Origin: an uncultured Saprospiraceae bacterium
GTDB lineage: Bacteria > Bacteroidota > Bacteroidia > Chitinophagales > Saprospiraceae
Assembly (NCBI GenBank): GCA_937959095.1
Contig: CALGLY010000830.1
Span: 1-5,125 of the forward strand
DNA: 5,125 nucleotides
Direction of reading: 5' to 3'
Below, one piece after another: positions 1 through 5,125 of the stretch. Position numbers and translations under genes: made by a program. The notes under the pieces were generated by a model that was given only the letters and a program-made list of their open reading frames with translations, was not told the DNA's origin and did no database searches. Within the stretch, counting starts at the first letter, position 1, and the number at the start of each line of letters is the position of its first letter.

Positions 1-1015
1 CATTTCACCTAATGAAAAAGCAGCAACAGATACCCTTGTCCTACGCGCTCACCAGTTATACCAGCGCCTATTCCAACCCATCGAACAACAATATGACCTA
101 ACGAAAGAAATCAGCATTATTCCAGGTGGCATGCTAGGGTATTTGCCTTTTGAAATGCTCATTAAAGAAGCTCACAAAGAAGCCAACCTCTTCAAGGCAC
201 ACCGCTATCTCATTCAGGATTATTCGATAGGCTACAACTACTCCGCGACCCTATTGAAAGAGATGAAAGAGCGAACTCATACGCAAACACGCGAGGATTT
301 TCTAGCCTTTGCTCCTGCCTTCCAAGCCGACCCATTATCCTCTAGAATAAGTGATGAAGCTACGGAACTTGCGCAGTTAAAATATAATATTCCAGAAGTA
401 AAAGCCATTCAAAAGCTTATAGGCGGACTTATTTATACCGCAGAAAAAGCAACAAAAAAACGTTTCTTGGAAGCTGCTCCCAGTTGCAAAGTTGTTCATT
501 TGGCAACGCATGGTTTGGCAAATGACAAAGTAGGTGACTATGCTTTTCTTGCCTTTTATAAAACGAATGATACGCTCTCGGATCAATTGCTTTATAATCG
601 AGATTTGTATGATTTGAAATTGCAAGCAGATTTAGTCGTATTAAGTGCTTGCGAAACAGGTATTGGAGAACTTCGAAGTGGGGAAGGCATTATAAGTTTG
701 GCACGTGGATTCAGCTATGCAGGCGCGAAAAGCATCCTCACTACCCTATGGAATATTAATGATGCCAAGACGCAGGAATTAATGCAGTCTTTCTATACCT
801 ATCTGAAAGTTGGAAAGACCAAAGATGCCGCACTCCGACAAGCAAAACTGGACTTTATGAAGAAGTATTCACATAACGCACATCCTTTCTATTGGGCTTC
901 CTTTGTGCCTGTAGGAGATATGCAGCCAATTGATTTAGGCAAGTCTTTTTCCTATTGGTGGTTATTGCTTTTGGGGTTTCCGCTATTGGTTTGGGGTTTT
1001 AGAAGAATGGTGTAA
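1..1015 (+). CDS. CHAT-domain (caspase-like) protein, C-terminal part, membrane-anchored
   Basis: The 5' end is missing: the frame is open from base 2, so the ATG at 131 is internal. The 337 visible residues form a CHAT domain, a caspase-like peptidase fold of clan CD that is usually fused to N-terminal TPR repeats. Visible landmarks are the opening strand ISIIPGGMLGYLPFEML (about residues 37-53), the catalytic His in VVHLATHG (His170, bases 509-511), the catalytic Cys in VVLSACETG (Cys217, bases 650-652), then GEGIISLARGF and SILTTLWNI, and an FYWASFVPVGD end. Both dyad residues are present, so the domain looks catalytically competent. After it comes one hydrophobic segment (about residues 318-332, WWLLLLGFPLLVWGF) followed by RR, which suggests a C-terminal membrane anchor. 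By the positive-inside rule the tail would be cytoplasmic and the CHAT domain periplasmic; this is inference. TPR repeats would be expected upstream of the window. Substrate and role are unknown. The gene converges on the fabH-like gene. Confidence 0.9.
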   Translation, partial: ISPNEKAATDTLVLRAHQLYQRLFQPIEQQYDLTKEISIIPGGMLGYLPFEMLIKEAHKEANLFKAHRYLIQDYSIGYNYSATLLKEMKERTHTQTREDFLAFAPAFQADPLSSRISDEATELAQLKYNIPEVKAIQKLIGGLIYTAEKATKKRFLEAAPSCKVVHLATHGLANDKVGDYAFLAFYKTNDTLSDQLLYNRDLYDLKLQADLVVLSACETGIGELRSGEGIISLARGFSYAGAKSILTTLWNINDAKTQELMQSFYTYLKVGKTKDAALRQAKLDFMKKYSHNAHPFYWASFVPVGDMQPIDLGKSFSYWWLLLLGFPLLVWGFRRMV

Positions 1016-1072
1016 ATCGTTGAATTCCAAAATTGCTGAAAAACAATTCAGCAATTTCACAATTCAACGATT
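1015..1072. terminator. Long dyad between convergent genes, probable bidirectional terminator
   Basis: A nearly perfect inverted repeat lies between the two convergent stop codons. The outer arms AATCGTTGAATT (1015-1026) and AATTCAACGATT (1061-1072) pair over 12 bp. A 3x3 internal loop follows, then inner arms AAATTGCTGAA (1030-1040) and TTCAGCAATTT (1047-1057) pair over 11 bp around a 6-nt loop (1041-1046). The left arm starts on the last base of the CHAT-gene TAA, and the right arm ends 10 bases before the fabH stop. The position favours a shared terminator. No clear T-run follows on either strand, so it is not a textbook Rho-independent terminator and may instead be a repeat element or an mRNA 3'-end stabiliser. 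Confidence 0.6.
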
Positions 1073-1082
1073 CGCTCAAAGA

Positions 1083-2135
1083 TTACCAACGGATCAAAGC
1101 AGAACCCCAAGTAAATCCACTACCAAAAGCAGCAAGACATACCAAATCTCCATCTTTCACAGCTCCTGCTTCCCATGCTTCGCAAAGTGCGATTGGAATA
1201 GAAGCTGCCGTAGTATTGCCATATTTTTGGATGTTATTCCATACTTTATCATCCGGCAAGCCTAAACGACGCTGCACAAATTGGCTAATTCGTAGATTCG
1301 CTTGATGTGGTACGAACATATCTAAATCATTTGCTGTGTAACCATTTTTATCTAAAGCTTCCTGAATCACTTCAGGGAATTTAGTTACCGCATATTTGAA
1401 GACTACTTGCCCATTCATATTCGGGAACAAATCTTCGTCCTTAATCATTTTCTCTGTCAGGAACATCCCTCCAAACTCTTGGTCTGGATAGCCAAATTGC
1501 TCTTTATCTTCTGCATGTACGCCACCATGTGCACCTGGGTTGATGTATGCCAATTCTTCTGCATAATCGCCATTCGCGTGTAAGTGCGTAGAAAGAATCC
1601 CTTTACTATCATCCTCCGAAGGCTGTACGACTACTGCGCCTGCTCCGTCGCCAAAAATTACTGTTACACCACGTCCGCGCGTTGAAAAATCCAACCCACA
1701 AGAGTGCATTTCCGCTCCTACAACAAGGACGTTTTTATACATTCCCGTACCTACAAATTGCTCTGCAATAGAAAGTCCATAAATGAACCCACTACATTGG
1801 TTTCTAATATCCAATGCACCGATGCCTTGCATTCCCATTTGGCGTTGCAATAGGACACCACTCCCTGGAAAATAATAATCAGGGCTAAGGGTAGCAAATA
1901 TGATAAAATCTACATCTTTAGCCGTGATGCCTGCTCGCTCTATCGCGATTTTAGCCGCTTTTGTGCCTAATGTAGAAGTCGTTTCTTCGTGTTTTTTAGC
2001 ATAGCGTCGCTCTTGGATACCTGTGCGCTCCCGAATCCACTCATCAGAAGTGTCCATTACTTTCATTAAGTCATGGTTCGTCACTACTTTTTCTGGCACA
2101 TAGTAGCCAATGCCACCAATCTTTGCTCGAATCAT
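1083..2135 (-). CDS. fabH: 3-oxoacyl-ACP synthase III (FabH-type ketosynthase)
   Basis: Complete 350-residue FabH-type thiolase-fold enzyme. The family condenses an acyl-CoA starter with malonyl-ACP to begin fatty acid synthesis in the cytoplasm. All three catalytic residues are visible: Cys114 in RNQCSGF, His277 in VPHQANLRI and Asn307 in KYGNTTAASIP. Other family blocks are the N-terminal IGGIGYYVPEKVVTN, TSDEWIRERTGI (29-40), FGDGAGA (161-167) and the C-terminal GFTWGSALIRW. It is some 30 residues longer than typical FabH of about 320; the extra length lies around residues 195-235, just before the conserved NGQVVFKYAV block. The ATG at 2135 is chosen because MIRAKIGGIGYYVP is the normal family N-terminus. 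The upstream bases are A-rich with no Shine-Dalgarno, as is usual in Bacteroidota. It stands alone, not beside plsX or rpmF, so it may be a paralogue with another starter-unit preference rather than the housekeeping copy; the symbol denotes family only. Confidence 0.9.
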   Translation of the reverse strand: MIRAKIGGIGYYVPEKVVTNHDLMKVMDTSDEWIRERTGIQERRYAKKHEETTSTLGTKAAKIAIERAGITAKDVDFIIFATLSPDYYFPGSGVLLQRQMGMQGIGALDIRNQCSGFIYGLSIAEQFVGTGMYKNVLVVGAEMHSCGLDFSTRGRGVTVIFGDGAGAVVVQPSEDDSKGILSTHLHANGDYAEELAYINPGAHGGVHAEDKEQFGYPDQEFGGMFLTEKMIKDEDLFPNMNGQVVFKYAVTKFPEVIQEALDKNGYTANDLDMFVPHQANLRISQFVQRRLGLPDDKVWNNIQKYGNTTAASIPIALCEAWEAGAVKDGDLVCLAAFGSGFTWGSALIRW

Positions 2136-2151
2136 AATTTAGCTATTTTTG
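2122..2151 (+). promoter_or_regulatory. Candidate Bacteroidota-type promoter (TTTG / TATTTTTG)
   Basis: TTTG at 2122-2125 and TATTTTTG at 2144-2151 are separated by 18 bases. They match the Bacteroidota housekeeping sigma consensus (-33 TTTG, -7 TANNTTTG) exactly, at slightly short to normal spacing. Transcription would start near 2158 and run rightward to the YyaL-like gene, giving a leader of about 330 nt that contains the 7-nt repeat element and the stem-loops. The -33 box overlaps the start of fabH on the other strand. In A+T-rich DNA a chance match is possible. No better candidate was found between 2295 and 2491. Confidence 0.33.
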
Positions 2152-2199
2152 TAACTGTTCGTAGGTATTAAGTATGAGGTACAAGGTATGAGGCAGGAT

Positions 2200-2218
2200 G
2201 TTTTTGCAAAACAAAAAC
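2200..2218. other. Small A+T stem-loop inside the repeat element
   Basis: GTTTTTG (2200-2206) and CAAAAAC (2212-2218) pair perfectly over 7 bp around a 5-nt loop. The same place also contains the 10-bp palindrome TTTTGCAAAA (2202-2211). The stem is weak because only two pairs are G-C. It lies between the two arms of the larger inverted repeat. Confidence 0.35.
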
Positions 2219-2249
2219 TCTAAGTAAACCCTGAAACACCTATATACCT

Positions 2250-2270
2250 GCCCGTTCCATTCAGACGGGC
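2250..2270. other. G+C-rich stem-loop inside the repeat element
   Basis: GCCCGT (2250-2255) and ACGGGC (2265-2270) pair over 6 bp with a 9-nt loop. It is the only G+C-rich patch in the intergenic region, and it sits where the right arm of the larger element has extra sequence relative to the left arm. No T-run follows on either strand, so a terminator role is not supported. Confidence 0.45.
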
Positions 2271-2375
2271 TTGATATCTTGTAATTAATACCTAAATAGT
2301 CACCTATTTTTTACGGCAAAAAAGAGCGTTCTATTTGCACTTTACCGTATTTTTCTTTTTCCGAAATCTAAAAGA

Positions 2376-2400
2376 TGCGAAAAATCGAAATTTTATCGCA
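2376..2400. other. Stem-loop with CGAA loop upstream of the YyaL-like gene
   Basis: TGCGAAAAAT (2376-2385) pairs with ATTTTATCGCA (2390-2400) over 10 bp with a single bulged A (2395) and a CGAA tetraloop (2386-2389). It lies about 90 bases before the TTG start. It could be a leader-RNA hairpin or a dyad operator; the sequence does not decide between these. Confidence 0.4.
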
Positions 2401-2491
2401 AATTACCAAAAGTTTAGGTCTTTTGAACGATTTCTAAACTTAATATGCCGCTTTCTCATTATCTATACTACAATCATAAAACAACGTCATC

Positions 2492-4534
2492 TTGAATAAA
2501 CTGCAACTTGAAACAAGCCCTTATCTGCTGCAACACGCCAATAACCCTGTAGATTGGTATGCTTGGAAACCCGAAGCCTTTGAGCGCGCTAAAGCAGAAG
2601 ATAAGCCGATTTTAGTCAGCATTGGCTACTCTACTTGCCATTGGTGTCATGTGATGGAACATGAAAGTTTCGAGGATGAAACTACAGCAGCTTTGATGAA
2701 TGAGCATTTTATCAATATCAAAGTGGATAGAGAAGAACGCCCCGATGTCGACCAAATCTATATGGAAGCTTGTCAAATTATCAATGGTTCGGGTTGTGGT
2801 TGGCCGCTCAATTGTTTCCTCACGCCTGATGGTCGTCCGTTTTATGCTGGCACCTATTTCCCGCCAAGTCCTGCTTACAATCGCCCTTCTTGGACACAAG
2901 TCCTCCAAAATTTAGCTAAAAGTTTCCAAACCCGCCGCGATGAAATAGAAGCACAAGCCGATCAATTATTAGGCATTATCAAAGGTTCGGATAGCAATTT
3001 GCTAGGCAATGCCATAGAAGGACTTACTCCTGAACAGGTTTTTACGCCTGTATTATTACAAAATATTTTTTTCCAACTCCAAAAACGCTTCGATATAGAA
3101 GATGGCGGTTTCGGAGGCGCACCAAAATTCCCTGGTACTATGGGATTGCGCTATATCCTGAATTATCACCACTTTACAGGCGAACAAGCAGCCCTTGAAC
3201 ATTTGGAACGTTCCTTAGATAAGATGATTCGAGGTGGAATATATGATCAAATCGGTGGAGGCTTCTCGCGTTATGCGACGGATAGTGCGTGGCTAATTCC
3301 CCATTTTGAAAAAATGCTTTACGATAATGCCCTGCTCATAGGGCTGATAGCCGATGCTTATAAAGTGACGAAGAAGTCCCTTTATAAAGAAACTATTGAA
3401 GAAACCCTAGCTTTCATCGCCCGCGAAATGACAAGCAAGGAAGGCGGCTTCTATTCGGCACAAGATGCCGATTCGGAAGGTGTGGAGGGTAAATATTATG
3501 TTTGGAAAAAAACAGAAATAGATACGATACTAGGTGAAGACGCGGATTTATTCAATAAATTTTATGATGTAAGTGAAGAAGGGAATTGGGAACATGTCAC
3601 TATCTTTCAGCGAAAACAGACTTTTGAGGAATTTGCGACACAAGAAAATTTAAGTGTTGAAGATTTAAAGGCGCAACTAAAAGCGAATAGAGCAAGGCTT
3701 TTTGCAGTCCGTGACCAACGCATTCATCCAGGCTTAGATGATAAGATATTGCTCGATTGGAATGCGCTCATGTGTTCGGCTTATGCAAAGGCATATTCAG
3801 CACTTGGCGATGCGACTTATAAAAGGACTGCACAGCGAAATATGGATTTTTTGCTCGAAAAATTTCAGCAAACAGATGGATGCGCCCTCTACCACACCTA
3901 CAAGGATGGGCAGGCGCAATACGATGCTTTCCTAAATGACTATGCGTATTTAATAGCGGCTTTGGTGGATGTGTATGAAATTACGTTCGATTTCAAATAT
4001 TTAGAAGCAGCAGCAAGCTATATAGAATTTGTATTAGAAGAATTTTTAGATATTGATGCGAACTTATTCTATTTCACATCGAGCAAGCAGACTGACATCA
4101 TAGCGCGGAAAAAAGATGTCTATGATTCGGCTGTTCCGTCTGGAAATTCGACGATGGTACTCAATCTACAACGTCTAAGCATCCTTTTGGATAAAAAAAA
4201 CTATCGGGAATTAGCGCGTATCATGTTGCTACAAATTCAAACTTCTGTGGAGCGTTATCCCTCTTCTTTGGCACGTTGGGCGCAAGCCTACATTTCGGAA
4301 GTGCATGGCACACATGAAATAGCAGTAGTAGGAGAAGACGCGATGAAATTAGCTGCTGACATCAATACTTTATTTATTCCGAATAAAGTTTTATTAGGAA
4401 GTGAACAAGAACGGGCCAATTATCCGTTATTAAAGAATAGATACACAGAAAATGATACCTTAATATATGTATGTCATGATTTTGTTTGCAAACGACCAGT
4501 ACATACTATTGAAGAAATGATGGAAAATCTATAA
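2492..4534 (+). CDS. YyaL/SPATA20-family protein: thioredoxin domain plus alpha/alpha barrel (DUF255, COG1331)
   Basis: Complete 680-residue protein, the normal length for this widespread family (B. subtilis YyaL, human SPATA20), whose biochemical role is not established. The N-terminal thioredoxin-like domain opens with [19 protein letters not shown] (7-25) and carries the CHWC redox motif (Cys49, Cys52), [10 protein letters not shown] (78-87), [16 protein letters not shown] (102-117) and GTYFPP. The remainder resembles a six-hairpin alpha/alpha barrel: [10 protein letters not shown] (205-214), [17 protein letters not shown] (248-264), [10 protein letters not shown] (270-279), [10 protein letters not shown] (321-330), [12 protein letters not shown] (415-426) and VPSGNSTM (548-555). 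A C-terminal Cys pair (Cys661, Cys666) sits in [11 protein letters not shown]. No signal peptide is visible, so it is likely cytoplasmic. The start is TTG at 2492: an in-frame TAA at 2477-2479 leaves no ATG or GTG upstream, and the conserved N-terminus begins only a few residues later. No Shine-Dalgarno is seen. A PorP/SprF gene follows after 18 bases. Confidence 0.93.
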   Translation: MNKLQLETSPYLLQHANNPVDWYAWKPEAFERAKAEDKPILVSIGYSTCHWCHVMEHESFEDETTAALMNEHFINIKVDREERPDVDQIYMEACQIINGSGCGWPLNCFLTPDGRPFYAGTYFPPSPAYNRPSWTQVLQNLAKSFQTRRDEIEAQADQLLGIIKGSDSNLLGNAIEGLTPEQVFTPVLLQNIFFQLQKRFDIEDGGFGGAPKFPGTMGLRYILNYHHFTGEQAALEHLERSLDKMIRGGIYDQIGGGFSRYATDSAWLIPHFEKMLYDNALLIGLIADAYKVTKKSLYKETIEETLAFIAREMTSKEGGFYSAQDADSEGVEGKYYVWKKTEIDTILGEDADLFNKFYDVSEEGNWEHVTIFQRKQTFEEFATQENLSVEDLKAQLKANRARLFAVRDQRIHPGLDDKILLDWNALMCSAYAKAYSALGDATYKRTAQRNMDFLLEKFQQTDGCALYHTYKDGQAQYDAFLNDYAYLIAALVDVYEITFDFKYLEAAASYIEFVLEEFLDIDANLFYFTSSKQTDIIARKKDVYDSAVPSGNSTMVLNLQRLSILLDKKNYRELARIMLLQIQTSVERYPSSLARWAQAYISEVHGTHEIAVVGEDAMKLAADINTLFIPNKVLLGSEQERANYPLLKNRYTENDTLIYVCHDFVCKRPVHTIEEMMENL

Positions 4535-4552
4535 ATATCTCATAGCTAATTT

Positions 4553-5125
4553 ATGAAAATACTTCTACCACTCTTATTCGGATTAAGCTTAGCAATAAGT
4601 GCTTCGGCACAGCAAGCCACGCAGTATAGTTTATATATGTTCAATAAGGCTGCCTATAATCCTGCTTATGTAGGTCTGGACAATCTATTGACAATGACTG
4701 GCGTGTATCGAAAACAGTGGGTAGATTTGGAAGGTAGCCCGACTTCTCAGCATTTGAATGTGCATTTGCCGCTTTTCTTCATCAATAGTGGTATTGGTAT
4801 TGCAATTCAAAACGATCAATTGGGCGTAGAACAAAATATCTATCCTGAATTGATGTATAGTTATCAACTTCCATTAAGTCGAAAAAGTCTGCTTTCGGTG
4901 GGTATAGGTGCTGGTCTTATTCAAAAATCTTTAAATGGCTCCGATATTCGAACACCAGATGGAGAATATCAGGATATTTTTGACCATAAAGATAATATCT
5001 TATCTACAGAAAATATTTCTGGAAATGCACGTAATTTGAGTGCAGGTATCTATTATTTGAGTGAGAAATTAGAAATAGGTATCTCGACTAAGAATATTTT
5101 AGAACAAAGAATCAATTTTATCCCT
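4553..5125 (+). CDS. PorP/SprF-family outer-membrane protein, N-terminal part
   Basis: The frame is open from ATG 4553 to the window end, giving 191 residues with the C-terminus missing (the family is usually about 300-350). A Sec signal peptide is clear: MK, a leucine-rich core, and ASA|QQ as a likely cleavage site after residue 19. The mature protein begins with the family hallmark QYSLYMFNKAAYNPAYVG (about 24-41), then YRKQWVDLEGSPTSQHLN, GIGIAIQND and alternating beta-barrel strands such as YPELMYSYQLPL and LLSVGIGAGLIQ. PorP/SprF proteins sit in the outer membrane of Bacteroidota. They work with the type IX secretion machinery in surface presentation of secreted proteins such as gliding adhesins. 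They are commonly multi-copy and placed beside a large secreted partner, which here could only be downstream of the window. The gene starts 18 bases after the YyaL-like stop, so co-transcription is possible, though a functional link is not evident. Confidence 0.9.
   Translation, partial: MKILLPLLFGLSLAISASAQQATQYSLYMFNKAAYNPAYVGLDNLLTMTGVYRKQWVDLEGSPTSQHLNVHLPLFFINSGIGIAIQNDQLGVEQNIYPELMYSYQLPLSRKSLLSVGIGAGLIQKSLNGSDIRTPDGEYQDIFDHKDNILSTENISGNARNLSAGIYYLSEKLEIGISTKNILEQRINFIP

Larger units (their letters stand above)
2162..2294. repeat. Inverted-repeat element with 7-nt degenerate units
   Basis: The ends are a perfect 10-bp inverted pair, TAGGTATTAA (2162-2171) and TTAATACCTA (2285-2294). 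The left arm continues as in-phase 7-nt units: GTATTAA (2165-2171), GTATGAG (2172-2178), GTACAAG (2179-2185) and GTATGAG again (2186-2192). Read on the minus strand, the right arm has GTATTAA (2291-2285), TTACAAG (2284-2278) and ATATCAA (2277-2271). If one 7-nt unit (2172-2178) of the left arm is skipped, the next 15 bases match the right arm at 11 positions. Further in, GGCAGG (2192-2197) has its complement CCTGCC at 2247-2252. It carries no gene, so it may be a small dispersed non-coding repeat of this genome. Confidence 0.55.
2136..2491. other. Divergent intergenic region, 356 bases, no gene
   Basis: This stretch separates the fabH-like gene (left, minus strand) from the YyaL-like gene (right, plus strand) and should hold both promoters. 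I see no open frame with coding character. The left part (2162-2294) is an inverted-repeat element made of degenerate 7-nt units. The right part is very A+T-rich and contains one good stem-loop (2376-2400). No clear minus-strand TANNTTTG box for fabH could be found. Confidence 0.75.

Noticed and set aside
377..625. Minus-strand open frame of 82 codons inside the CHAT gene
   Set aside because: It is antisense to a well-supported coding region and its translation has no recognisable domain.
131..1015. ATG at 131 as the true start of the CHAT gene
   Set aside because: The frame is open back to base 2, and the upstream residues (KEISIIPGG) are the first strand of the CHAT domain, so the gene is truncated by the window rather than short.
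1020..1305. Two overlapping plus-strand open frames at the 3' end of fabH
   Set aside because: They run through the dyad and antisense to the conserved FabH C-terminus, and their translations look non-protein-like.
1015..2294. fabH as cargo of a transposon bounded by the two inverted repeats
   Set aside because: The flanking repeats differ in sequence and period, there is no transposase, and no target-site duplication is seen.
2294..2312. AAATAG / CTATTT hairpin followed by T residues as a terminator
   Set aside because: The 6-bp stem has only one G-C pair, and there is no gene just upstream on the plus strand to terminate.
2464..2469. TATACT as a sigma-70-type -10 box for the YyaL-like gene
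   Set aside because: No -35-like sequence lies about 17 bases upstream (TTGAAC at 2423 is far too distant), and Bacteroidota promoters use a different consensus.
2612..2915. Open frames on both strands within the thioredoxin domain of the YyaL-like gene
   Set aside because: They are shadows of a strongly conserved coding region and show no domain features.
3738..3935. Plus-strand 65-codon frame inside the YyaL-like gene
   Set aside because: It is an out-of-frame shadow of the conserved barrel domain.
4477..4484. TGATTTTG as a -7 box for the PorP/SprF gene
   Set aside because: It has one mismatch to TANNTTTG, lies in conserved coding sequence, and has no TTG at the right distance upstream.
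4685..4867. Minus-strand 60-codon frame opposite the PorP/SprF gene
   Set aside because: It is antisense to a clear PorP/SprF coding sequence and has no features of its own.

Overview
The window looks like ordinary chromosomal DNA of an A+T-rich member of the Bacteroidota. The best indicator is the 5' end of a PorP/SprF-family gene (type IX secretion/gliding, a Bacteroidota-specific family) at the right edge. Starts without Shine-Dalgarno sequences and a TTTG / TANNTTTG promoter-like motif also fit. A placement near Saprospiria is only an impression from the protein style.

Layout: (1) 1-1015 (+) is the C-terminal part of a CHAT-domain (caspase-like) protein with a membrane segment at its extreme C-terminus; its start lies outside the window. 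(2) 1015-1072 is a nearly perfect long dyad between convergent genes, built from degenerate 8-nt words. (3) 1083-2135 (-) is a complete FabH-type 3-oxoacyl-ACP synthase III with an intact Cys-His-Asn triad. (4) 2136-2491 is a 356-base divergent intergenic region. It holds a second, larger inverted-repeat element built from degenerate 7-nt words (2162-2294), several stem-loops, and a candidate Bacteroidota-type promoter pointing right. (5) 2492-4534 (+) is a complete thioredoxin-fold plus alpha/alpha-barrel protein of the YyaL/SPATA20 (COG1331, DUF255) family, probably starting at TTG. (6) 4553-5125 (+) is the N-terminal 191 residues of a PorP/SprF-like outer-membrane protein with a signal peptide, cut by the window end.

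The genes do not form an obvious pathway. The CHAT and fabH genes converge, fabH and the YyaL-like gene diverge, and only the YyaL-like gene and the PorP/SprF gene (17-nt spacing or so) could share a transcript. No CRISPR array, tRNA, rRNA or transposase is visible. I found no convincing new multi-gene system. The least explained material is non-coding: two inverted arrays of short degenerate repeats, with 8-nt and 7-nt periods, flank fabH on either side.
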